Shown here: piece after piece, positions 7,301 to 14,300 of the stretch
Numbering within the stretch: position 1 is the stretch's first letter
How the letters are laid out: every line of letters starts with the position of its first letter
From: Bacteroidaceae bacterium
GTDB taxonomy: Bacteria > Bacteroidota > Bacteroidia > Bacteroidales > Bacteroidaceae
Length of the DNA: 29,522 bases
Direction: 5' to 3'
Assembly (NCBI GenBank): GCA_021443405.1
Contig: JABUUA010000003.1
Span: 25,638-55,159, forward strand
The notes under the pieces: generated by a model
What the model saw: only the letters and a program-made list of their open reading frames with translations
Told to the model about the DNA's origin: nothing
Database searches by the model: none
Translations under genes and position numbers: made by a program

Positions 7301-8177
7301 GATGGCAGAGGTGCCTCACGACGATGCCGACAACTACACCACTGCCACCATGGACGCCACACTCGAAGCCACTGCGAACAGTCTTCCCACCCTGCAGACC
7401 ACCGAGGAAGTGGACGCAGCCACAGCCAACGTATGGCAGGCCATCACCGACTATATGACGGGCACGCAGCCGACCTCGACGGAACAGCCTTACGACCTCA
7501 CCTTCCTGCTCAAGAACCCCAACATGGAGGACGCGACCGACTGGGAACTGACTGACTGTGGCGCACCCACCATACGCAGCGGTGTGGCGGAATACTTCAA
7601 TACAAAGTTCAACATTCATCAGACCTTGGAGGATATGCCATGCGGCACTTACGACTTCTGTGTGCAGGGCTTCCAGCGCCCCGGCTCCTATAACAGCGTC
7701 TATAACCTCTGGACGAAGAACACACTGGTCACCACATCCACGCTTTACTACAAAAGCAGCTATCGCCAGAAACTGCAGAGCATCATGGACGGCGCACAGA
7801 AGCAGCAAGTGGGTGGCGGCGTGGAACAGAAGGTGGGACAGTGGTACATCCCCGACAACATGGAGGCGGTGCAGCAGTATTTCCTGCAGGACTTATACAA
7901 CGAGAACAAGCTCATCTTCGAGCACAAGACGCAGGGCAAGATGTTACTCGGCTTGAAAAACACCACGGTGAAGGACGCCGACTGGACGATTTTCAACCAT
8001 TTCCGCCTCCATTACTACGGGCCGAACTTCACCAAAGACGTGCTGACCGACGTGGAAAGCATTGAGACCCCGGTCCTCGACGAGCAGACGTCTCCCTGCT
8101 ATGACCTGCAAGGTCGGCGCATTGCCACCCCGGTACGTGGGGTGTACATACGGAACGGGCGCAAGTATGTAAAGTAG
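4380..8177 (+). CDS. Secreted multidomain metallopeptidase-like protein
   Basis: A 1265-residue exported protein (signal peptide about 1-20, ending MFAQ). Two homologous beta-sandwich modules (about 22-160 and 242-380) both start DMTSxIxNPSFE and share VEKWTGR/MEKWTGR and TGNxVxVDxF, resembling carbohydrate-binding sandwiches. Helical FIVAR-like linkers follow each (about 165-240 and 385-515). A fibronectin-III-like domain (about 520-620) leads into a probable peptidase core (about 625-780) with HELNHGVGVGQH: H692, E693, H696, G699 and H703. The third histidine is one residue later than in the metzincin pattern HExxHxxGxxH. A ricin-like trefoil region (about 785-960), another helical linker and a C-terminal sandwich follow. 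The last about 28 residues (YDLQGRR, then GVYIRNGRKYVK) form a T9SS-like sorting tail. The likely role is surface attack on glycoproteins. Peptidase activity is inferred from the motif only. The ATG at 4380 fits the promoter, leader and signal peptide. Confidence 0.85.
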   Translation: MKRFLVVVLGILVAGAMFAQTDMTSCIVNPSFENSFDGWEQEGLQRQGNDVFKLKDGATYVEKWTGRGGKVDNAHLVQKLTGMPAGTYTLRCVAQNIQEDTPEKVQTGVTLRANDQQTQVNVASEYTVQTTIVDGTLTISFVINSATGNYVCVDDFHLTHEAPTADTYEQMHLQMQQLVDEALAIDCQTGTKEQNELDAAREAVAQLILQPVQDGVTEAVTRLKQAIYDYRLSMASEDNPVDMTSLIANPSFEVKGTEGWTVDGMNVQSNDFFNIKSGTTYMEKWTGREYMVGDCTLSQQVSLPNGRYRITAAAQNIQENTPTKQQTGAFLFLDEQRTEVGVRGTYTLEAVVVENQATIGFCTRGATGNWVAVDNFTATYLGRSEEMLLTALAERIAQAQALSVDYQNAAVKQTLVEAIEAAQGVTQSETMVPVAIALRDAMEASRASISAYAALAEAIALSEIYYGEGVGNDADTYRASIDAAQRAYDDLSQTPASLNEAVQALQRADFYYRLQNATGAVPVVTTSTYIARGATGALGRSTVSGKGVIEQGFCWATHPNPTVLDSRTTLNYYIHGPMYCMEPLEPATIYYVRAYALTEGYAVGYGEVRKVITLPMGQCSWSYDYGADPEANERIAFAVNDAINYYNNWSSVKGFHPSVHYGSGTPTADCSYGGWMRVGPNSAYQRTGTILHELNHGVGVGQHERWWDGNLHDGNWKGYRANSLLQFIENDPNATVAGDATHMWPYGINGAHEDTGWRMDYIANVMITQALHEDGLVPTGGGCTPCYTFESEDTCVYYITSESAKCGLGKGYLYETSTATLKWQQPEGELTDDDSFGWRVLFQPQTGYYRIQNVKTGHYFSYASGSVKLAKTTSPGQTENMQLMNARNAVAVGGDPKGATVRGYWIMAGNNTLWPSVLAANTTGGTVAATFDLSDAADAQRWVMLTADGIEAVTKGAVMAAKNQLQRLLDGARQMAEVPHDDADNYTTATMDATLEATANSLPTLQTTEEVDAATANVWQAITDYMTGTQPTSTEQPYDLTFLLKNPNMEDATDWELTDCGAPTIRSGVAEYFNTKFNIHQTLEDMPCGTYDFCVQGFQRPGSYNSVYNLWTKNTLVTTSTLYYKSSYRQKLQSIMDGAQKQQVGGGVEQKVGQWYIPDNMEAVQQYFLQDLYNENKLIFEHKTQGKMLLGLKNTTVKDADWTIFNHFRLHYYGPNFTKDVLTDVESIETPVLDEQTSPCYDLQGRRIATPVRGVYIRNGRKYVK

Positions 8178-8193
8178 AAATCACAGCATTCAC

Positions 8194-8229
8194 AGGAGCG
8201 ACAAAGTACACCACTTTGCCGCTCCTTTT
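8194..8229 (+). terminator. Strong Rho-independent terminator
   Basis: GGAGCG-A-CAAAGT (8195-8207) pairs with ACTTTG-C-CGCTCC (8213-8225), leaving a five-nucleotide loop and followed by TTTT. It lies 17 nt after the stop codon of the secreted protein. Confidence 0.85.
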
Positions 8230-8448
8230 GGTTGTTGACCATTGTGTCGGAGCGTCATCCTGCAACCAATCTTCATCGTCTAACCTTATGTCTAATCAGT
8301 CGCTGCGGGTACATCCTCGCGAACAACCATACGTTCACCAAAAGCCGACTTTGGCTATCACTTTGCACACTCTACCGAATGAGCACTTTCTTTTTGCCGA
8401 CGCATTTATGCAGAAATTTCGAGCGAAATAGAACGAGCGGACGACTGC

Positions 8449-8494
8449 GGGAGGTCAATAAATGGTCAAAAGTCGGGTGCCGCGGTGACCTCCC
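8449..8494. repeat. Perfect 9-bp inverted repeat with 28-nt loop
   Basis: GGGAGGTCA (8449-8457) and TGACCTCCC (8486-8494) are exact complements; adding the flanking CTG/CAG extends the stem across a small internal loop. A short GGTC/GACC pairing is also possible within it. It could be an RNA hairpin or a protein-binding site, and no T tract follows. Confidence 0.5.
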
Positions 8495-8534
8495 ATCAGA
8501 CATGCGGACGTCTTTAACGATTCTTCTAAGAAAA

Positions 8535-8566
8535 AAGGATGATTCGTCCAGACGAATTTGCTCCTT
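8535..8566. repeat. Nested inverted repeat
   Basis: ATTCGTC (8542-8548) and GACGAAT (8551-8557) are exact complements 2 nt apart, enclosed by AAGGA (8535-8539) and TCCTT (8562-8566). The inner loop must open slightly to fold. It sits within the 22-nt periodic region, about 40 nt from the inverted repeat at 8449-8494, suggesting a structured element. Confidence 0.4.
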
Positions 8567-8811
8567 CGACCGCATGTTTTTGCCGTTTTTTCGGGGCATT
8601 CTCGCCGATTCTTCCAGTCAAAGTTTTCCAAACGTCTAATTATCAGCAAACAATATCCCTGCCATACATCGCACAGACGCGGGCGACCGTACCGAATTTT
8701 ATTTTGCGGTCTCTTAGAGCAACCAGCGATTTGACGTTTTGTCACCGGGAGTTTCACTGCGTCTTGATGCGGAGGGAAGTGCCCAACCAAAGGCCATCAG
8801 GCGAGCGGACT

Positions 8812-9291
8812 TCAGTCGTCCGAGTGACCGAGTTGGGAGAGCACGTCCATGATTTCGTCGAGGGTGAAGCCGCGTCCCTGGGCAAAGCGGATGAGTTTGC
8901 CGCGGCGTTCGTAGTCGCTGGCGGCCTTCACCGAGCGGTTTTTCTGCTCGATGAGGTGGCGCAGAACGTCGCAGTATTCCTCGTCGGGCAGTTCGCTGAG
9001 CGCCTGACTGCGGTGGCAGTCGACGATGCCTTGCAGGCGCAGCATGTAGTCTATCTTGACGCGTCCCCAGTGGGCATAGCGCATCTTGTCGCGGGCATAG
9101 GCGCGGGCGTAGCGTTCCTCGTCGATGAAGCGCTGCTCCACCAACTGCGCGATGATGCGTTCCTGCGCCTCGGCCGACTGGCCCCAGCGCTCAAGTTTGG
9201 CGGTAATCTCGCTCACGCAGTGCTCGCTGGCGCTGCACAGCGCCGCCGCCTTCTGCAAGGCCTCTTGTTCGGAGTATTGTTTCGGAGTCAT
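8812..9291 (-). CDS. recX: RecX family regulatory protein
   Basis: This 159-residue protein has the three-helix repeat organisation of RecX, which binds the RecA filament and restrains its recombinase and coprotease activity. Family features include the early ALCSASEHCVSEITAKLERWG block, the central LVEQRFIDEERYARAYARDKMRYAHWGRVKIDYMLR block (RecX members typically carry FxDxxRYAxxxxxxK and a following WG-x-x-K/R-I), and a terminal repeat ending GRGFTLDEIMDVL. Length is normal for the family. It starts 36 nt after the prmC stop codon on the same strand and probably shares its transcript; the prmC-recX neighbourhood is familiar in Bacteroidota. Confidence 0.92.
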   Translation of the reverse strand: MTPKQYSEQEALQKAAALCSASEHCVSEITAKLERWGQSAEAQERIIAQLVEQRFIDEERYARAYARDKMRYAHWGRVKIDYMLRLQGIVDCHRSQALSELPDEEYCDVLRHLIEQKNRSVKAASDYERRGKLIRFAQGRGFTLDEIMDVLSQLGHSDD

Positions 9292-9327
9292 GGTCAGGGG
9301 ATGAGGGGGTGGATGGATGCGGAAGAA

Positions 9328-10200
9328 TCAGTCCTTTTGACAGCGTATCATGCGCGCGTTGCCGAACTGGTCAGCGCGGATTTCTATATTTTGGAAGCCG
9401 AACGACTGCAATAAATGGGCGGTTTCATCGGGGAAATTCCGATTTATCTCGAAGAAAAGTCGGCCGCCCGTCGTGAGGTGTTCGCGGGCGAATGCGGCAA
9501 TGGCACGGTAGAACAACAGCGGGTCGTCGTCGGGCACAAAGAGCGCCAGATGTGGCTCATGGTGTAACACGTGGTCCTCCATCGTGGCGGCCTCGGAGTG
9601 GCACACGTAAGGCGGATTGCTCACAATGGCATCCCAGCGGCGGTCTGTAGGGGCGGGATGCAGGATGTCGCACGCCTCGAACTGCACGGCAGCGTGCAGC
9701 GCGGCGGCATTCTCGCGGGCGACGACGAGCGCTTCGGGGCTGACATCGAAGGCCGTCGCCTGCCATCCCATCAGCGCCAGCGACACGGCTATGCAGCCGC
9801 TCCCTGTGCCGATGTCGAGCAGCGTGCCCGTTCCTTCGCCCACCCATTCCACCAGTTCTGCCGTCTCGGGACGGGGGATGAGTACGCCCGGGCGCACGGC
9901 AAAGCGGTGGCCGCAGAAGGTGGTGTGCCCCACGGCGTACTGCACCGGCACACCAAGCTGGAGCTGCTGGATAATATTTTCCAGTTTCTCTCGCTCGTCT
10001 GCCGATAAATCACTATCTTTGCACAGCAGAACTTGGGTGAGCGACCAGCCGAAAGTCTCCTCCATCACCCATTGGATGAGTCCCCTCACGGAGTCGGCAC
10101 CACCGACCGTCGCCGCCGTTGCAGGTGCGGCAGTGGTATCGGAGTCCCCTTGTACCGGGGTGCCCGACAAGCGGGAGAACAGATATCGGTAGAGTTCCAT
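9328..10200 (-). CDS. prmC: Peptide chain release factor N5-glutamine methyltransferase
   Basis: PrmC (HemK) methylates the GGQ glutamine of release factors RF1/RF2 using S-adenosylmethionine, which speeds translation termination. The 290-residue protein shows the substrate-side IPRPETAELVEW block (residues 108-119), the SAM-binding loop LLDIGTGSGCIAVSLAL (127-143) and the catalytic NPPY motif (195-198). The N-terminal helical domain carries an unusual alanine/threonine/glycine-rich stretch (about 13-37: TPVQGDSD, then TTAAPATAATVGGA) that probably forms a flexible insert. The ATG at 10200 gives the normal PrmC N-terminus and lies 7 nt from a -7 promoter box; longer upstream readings run into ribD. 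It is divergent from ribD with only 15 nt between start codons. Confidence 0.93.
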   Translation of the reverse strand: MELYRYLFSRLSGTPVQGDSDTTAAPATAATVGGADSVRGLIQWVMEETFGWSLTQVLLCKDSDLSADEREKLENIIQQLQLGVPVQYAVGHTTFCGHRFAVRPGVLIPRPETAELVEWVGEGTGTLLDIGTGSGCIAVSLALMGWQATAFDVSPEALVVARENAAALHAAVQFEACDILHPAPTDRRWDAIVSNPPYVCHSEAATMEDHVLHHEPHLALFVPDDDPLLFYRAIAAFAREHLTTGGRLFFEINRNFPDETAHLLQSFGFQNIEIRADQFGNARMIRCQKD

Positions 10201-10207
10201 GCTGTTA

Positions 10208-10215
10208 CAAAAGTA
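10208..10215 (-). promoter_or_regulatory. -7 box for prmC-recX, leaderless type
   Basis: On the minus strand TACTTTTG (10215-10208) matches TAnnTTTG exactly and ends 7 nt before the prmC ATG. No good TTTG -33 box is visible at 19-21 nt, so the promoter is probably weak or activator-dependent. The whole prmC/ribD intergenic space is 15 nt. Confidence 0.5.
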
Positions 10216-11274
10216 ATGAAAAAAGACGAGATAATGACGAACGAGCAGGAAAAAGTGGACGAAATGTACATGCGTCGCTGCATACAACTGGCCCAGAACG
10301 GCATCGCTGGGGCGCGCCCCAACCCCATGGTGGGCGCTGTGGTGGTGTGCGACGGGCGCATCATCGGCGAAGGCTATCACTGTAAGTGTGGCGGACCGCA
10401 CGCCGAGGTCAACGCCATCGCCTCGGTGCGTGAGCCCAAACTGCTGGAGCGCAGCACCATCTATTGCAGTCTGGAGCCGTGCGCCCACTACGGAAAGACG
10501 CCCCCCTGCGCCGACCTCATCGTCTCGAAACGCATTCCCCGCGTGGTCATCGGCTGCCAAGACCCCTTTGCGAAGGTGGACGGACTGGGCATCCGGAAAC
10601 TACGCGACGCCGGTTGTGAAGTGAAGGTGGGCGTGCTCGAGGCCGAGTGTCTGGCCCTCAACCGCCGCTTCATCACGCGCCACACCCATCAGCGCCCCTA
10701 CATCGTGCTCAAGTGGGCACAGAGCGACGACGGTTTCATGGGCCAGCGGGGCGAGCGTGTCGTGTTCTCGTCGCCCACCACACAGGCTCTCGTCCACAAG
10801 CTGCGTGCCGAGGCAGATGCCATCTTAGTGGGCGCTCGCACTGCGGCCGAGGACAATCCCTCGCTCACCACACGCCAGTGGTACGGGCGCAACCCCATCC
10901 GTTGCATCATTGACCTTCGCGGCACGCTGCCCGCTCATCTGCACGTGTTCGACGGCAGTGTGCCCACCCGTGTCTATGTGGGGGAGGGCATAACACCCGA
11001 ATATGCCGCCAACGTGACGCTGGTGCCGACCCGTGAGGAAATCCTTCTGCCGACCATAATGGCCGATTTAATCGGGGAAAACGTGCAGTCGTTACTCGTG
11101 GAAGGCGGTGCTGCCACCCTCCAGCGTTTCGTGGCCGCCGACCTCTGGGACGAGGCCCGCATCGAGACGGCCCCCTTCGCGTTGGGCGAAGGAGTGCCGG
11201 CGCCGCACCTTACGAAAGCGCCCACCGACGAACAAGTCATCGATGGGCGACGTATTGTTTGGGTGGAGAAGTAG
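10216..11274 (+). CDS. ribD: Bifunctional riboflavin biosynthesis deaminase/reductase
   Basis: RibD performs two successive steps of riboflavin synthesis: deamination of the pyrimidine ring of 2,5-diamino-6-ribosylamino-pyrimidinone phosphate, then NADPH reduction of the ribosyl side chain. The N-terminal deaminase domain shows the zinc site H62-A-E64 (CGGPHAEVNA) and C89/C98 (SLEPCAHYGKTPPC). The C-terminal reductase domain starts near residue 161 (PYIVLKWAQSDDGFMG) and contains LVGARTAAEDNPSLT and VEGGAATLQRF. The 352-residue length is normal. Starts at 10216, 10234 and 10261 are all possible because the family usually starts only a few residues before YMRR; 10216 is kept as the longest one that does not run into prmC. 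Confidence 0.92.
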   Translation: MKKDEIMTNEQEKVDEMYMRRCIQLAQNGIAGARPNPMVGAVVVCDGRIIGEGYHCKCGGPHAEVNAIASVREPKLLERSTIYCSLEPCAHYGKTPPCADLIVSKRIPRVVIGCQDPFAKVDGLGIRKLRDAGCEVKVGVLEAECLALNRRFITRHTHQRPYIVLKWAQSDDGFMGQRGERVVFSSPTTQALVHKLRAEADAILVGARTAAEDNPSLTTRQWYGRNPIRCIIDLRGTLPAHLHVFDGSVPTRVYVGEGITPEYAANVTLVPTREEILLPTIMADLIGENVQSLLVEGGAATLQRFVAADLWDEARIETAPFALGEGVPAPHLTKAPTDEQVIDGRRIVWVEK

Positions 11275-11301
11275 CGTCGGTTTCGGACCGTCGGCTTTTT
11301 T
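11271..11301 (+). terminator. Weak terminator after ribD
   Basis: CGGT (11278-11281) pairs with ACCG (11287-11290) around a TTCGG loop; AGC/GCT could extend the stem across an internal loop. A run of six T follows (11296-11301). The stem is short, so this is tentative. Confidence 0.4.
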
Positions 11302-11318
11302 CTTTCCGGGAGAAAGAA
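11300..11318. repeat. 7-bp inverted repeat between convergent ribD and GH2 genes
   Basis: TTCTTTC (11300-11306) and GAAAGAA (11312-11318) are exact complements around a CGGGA loop. It lies 28 nt beyond the stop codon of the minus-strand beta-galactosidase. Neither strand has a T tract in the right place, so intrinsic termination is uncertain. Confidence 0.4.
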
Positions 11319-11345
11319 CCTCCGCCAACTGCCGCGTGGCGCTTC

Positions 11346-14300
11346 TTACTGCCGAATCCGTATCTTATGAACAGCCTTGCCAGCCTTCACGAGCACGATG
11401 CCCGTGGTGGGGATGCTGAACAACTGCGTGCCGCAGACCTCCTGCTGGGCGAGGAGTGAACCTTGCAGCGTGTAGATGCTCACCTTGCAAGGCTGTGCTG
11501 CCACCACGCTGACGATATTGCCGTGCGCCGTCACGGCAGGCGTGTCGGTGAGCACCGACTCCACAGGCAGCGCCTCGTCGGAGATGGCTTGTATGCCCAG
11601 TTCGGCTGCCGAGGCCCAGGCGTTGCCATTGACCTCGCTAAGCGCCACGAAGCGGAAGTAGCGTGCCACCACGATGTCGGCCAGCGGGATGACCTGCTCG
11701 CTCGAGTTGTTCTCCAGTTGTCCTTGGGCGGCGGGCTTGCCCCACGACTTGCCGTCGGTGCTGAAATACACCTCGAAGTCCTTCACGCGTCCGTTCGACA
11801 TGTTGTCGCGACCCTGATAGACGAAGGCCGTCACGTTGTAGTTCTTGCCCATGTTCACGATGATTTCGTGAGGATACTTGGGCTCGTTAGCACCGTAGGC
11901 CGTGTGCCAGAAAGTGGACGTATTGCCGTCGATGGCGTTTTCCTTGCGTTCGTTGCCTCCCTGCTCGCTATCGACGCTCACCACGCTCCAGCCCGACTTG
12001 TTGATGAACATACCGAAGTCGGCCTCTGTCACGAGGCTGCGCATGAGTCCGTCCTTCTCGGCGTAGGCCATGACGTGGCCGCCGTCCATGAAACTGAACT
12101 TGGCGGTGTAGCGCTTGTAGGTGGTGCCGCCGTCGATGCTATAATAGAGAGCGGCGCTGGAAGTGGTGGTCTTCAGGGTGACGTAGCCCTTGTCGGACGT
12201 GATGGTCACGGGCGCACACTGGGAACCGGACACGCGTGCCTTGGCCGCCATCTCCTGGTCGGTGAGCGGCGCGGTGATGGGCATGAGGAAGAATTCAAAG
12301 GTGAGCGGGGCACTCTTCAGCTCGTATTTGTCGAGCACGTCGGGGCCGCAGCTGGCGTTGCCAAGGGCACGCATGGCCGCGTCGATATTGACGACGGTGG
12401 GCTTGATGAAGCTCACCTCGTAGGGATGTTTCTTACGCGTGTCGTTGTCCGTATAGATGCTGCGGGCGCGCCAGTGGCCTACCGAGGCCGACATGGTCTG
12501 CGGCGCCACCACCATGAGACCCGTGCCCTCGTCGTTGGTCAGGGCAATGTAGCGCACATCTTCATGGTTACCAGTCTCCTGCGGCACGATGTAGCCCGTC
12601 CATTGGTCGGTCACGGTGCTGTGGTAGAGGCCGGGGAAGCACGACTCCTTGCGGTCGCGATAGTTCTCCCACGGACCACGACCGAACCATGCAAACTGCT
12701 CGTAGCCGTCGGGCATATCGAAGGTGTAGCCGATGCGCGGCAGGATGACGCCCAGTTGCTGCGGCTCGATGCTGCTGCTCACCGAGATGGTTCCGTCGGG
12801 CATGACGTAGTAAGCCATTCGGGTGACGAAGGAAGCGCCGCCCTTGCTCTTATAAGTGTTGTTGATGGTAAGCATAATAGCCTGCTCGGTTTCCTCCACT
12901 TGCCACTTGCCATACACGACAGAGAGGTCACGCAGACCCAGTGAGTTCCAGTCGTTGGCGGCGCGTCCGTCGTTGTCGGTGGGCGCGCGGAACGTATTGA
13001 GTTTCAAGACGGACGAAATCAGTTGCTTGCCATCCACGGAATACGAGGCCAGCTGGCCGTTGTAGTTCGAGAAGTCGGCGGTGAAGTTGTCGCCCGACAC
13101 GGTGATGTTGGTGACGCCCTTCGTGACGGTGAGTTTGCCGGCTTCCGCCGAAGTATAAGGAGGTTTCTGCTTTGCGGCACGCAGTTGCAACTGCTCGCTG
13201 GCCACCTCGTAGCCCGCTTCGGCCCAGTCGCTAGTGGCGGTGGTCTTCACCGAGAAGCGGATGTCGTACTCGCAAGCGTCGTTGAGCGCCTCGCCCATCA
13301 TGTTGGAGAGCGTGGGCAACGTAATGACGCCTTCCTGGCCGCCCGCCACATCCAGCGGGTCGATGGTGCCGCTCTGCACGGGGATACCGTCCTCGAGCAG
13401 CTGGTAACTGAAGGCGTATTGGCTGAGGTTGGCGAAGGCCATCTTGTTCTTCACGGTGAAAGTACCGCGGATGGTGCTCTTGATGGCAAAGTCGGCAGGC
13501 TGGTAAATCTTCTTCACGTTGAGCGCCTTGGCCGAGTAGGTGTAGTCGGGGAAAATGACGCCGTTGGTGCAGAAGTTGCCGCTGTTGGGGTTGTCGCCGA
13601 AGTCACCGCCGTAGGCCCAGTAGGTCTGATTGGGTTTGTTCGGCACGGGCATCTCGATGCCTTGGTCCTTCCAGTCCCAGATGAACTCGCCGGCGAGGGC
13701 GGGATACTTCTCGTAAGCGTTGTAGAACTCGCGCTGGTTGCCCATGGAGTTGCCCATGGCATGCGTGTTCTCGCACTGCAGATGCGGGCGCGGGTTCGTT
13801 TCGTTCTGGCGCGACGAGCCTATCCATTCCATGTTCTCCACAGAGCCGTACATCGTGCTTGTGACGTCGCTCCAGTCGCTGTTGCCCTCGTAGTGGCGCA
13901 GACGCGTAGGGTCGATGTTGTGGATAGCCTCGGAAACGGCTTGGAAGTTGTTGCCGTTGCCCGACTCGTTGCCGAACGACCAGATGAAGATGGACGGGTG
14001 GTTGCGCAGCGTGAGCACGTGACGTTCGTTGCGCTCCACCATAATGGGCTTGAAGACAGCCTCCTTCGACAGCTGCTGGTGCGGGTGACACTCCACGTTG
14101 GCCTCGGCCAGCACATAGAGACCGTACTTGTCGCAGAGGTCGTAGAGGTAGGGGTTGTTGGGGTAGTGACTGGTGCGGAGCGCATTGATGTTGAAGCGTT
14201 TCATCAGCAAGATATCCTTGAGCATCTCCTCACGCGTCACGGTGCGCCCGCCCTTCATGCTATGGTCGTGACGGTCTACACCGTGGATGATGATGGGTTG

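Larger units (their letters stand above)
8279..8806. repeat. Degenerate 22-nt periodic region (24 units)
   Basis: Cut into 22-nt units from 8279, the best motif copies fall in one phase: CCTTATGTCT (core at 8286), GACATGCGGACGTC (core 8506, 220 nt later) and TTCGACCGCATGT (core 8572, another 66 nt). By hand count, position 6 of the unit is C in 15 of 24 units. Most units are too diverged to call individually. The link to the clearer arrays at 15481-15590 and 29297-29384 rests on exact shared words, CCTTATGTCT and CGACCGCATGT. Confidence 0.4.
8230..8811. other. 582-nt gene-free gap with repeats and inverted repeats
   Basis: This gap lies between the convergent secreted-protein gene and recX. 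I see no convincing gene: open frames on both strands (for example 8455-8790 minus) have no recognisable domain, no promoter and proline/arginine/cysteine-rich random-looking composition. It does hold a degenerate 22-nt periodic pattern (8279-8806), a 9-bp inverted repeat at 8449-8494 and a nested inverted repeat at 8535-8566. No tRNA or other known RNA was recognised. Confidence 0.6.

Noticed and set aside
8455..8790. 111-residue open frame on the minus strand in the gap before recX
   Set aside because: No domain, no promoter or ribosome site, biased Arg/Cys/Pro composition, and it runs through inverted repeats and the 22-nt periodic pattern.
8539..9414. 291-residue open frame on plus, antisense to recX
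   Set aside because: Its composition is that expected of the complement of a GC-rich gene; recX on minus has clear family motifs.
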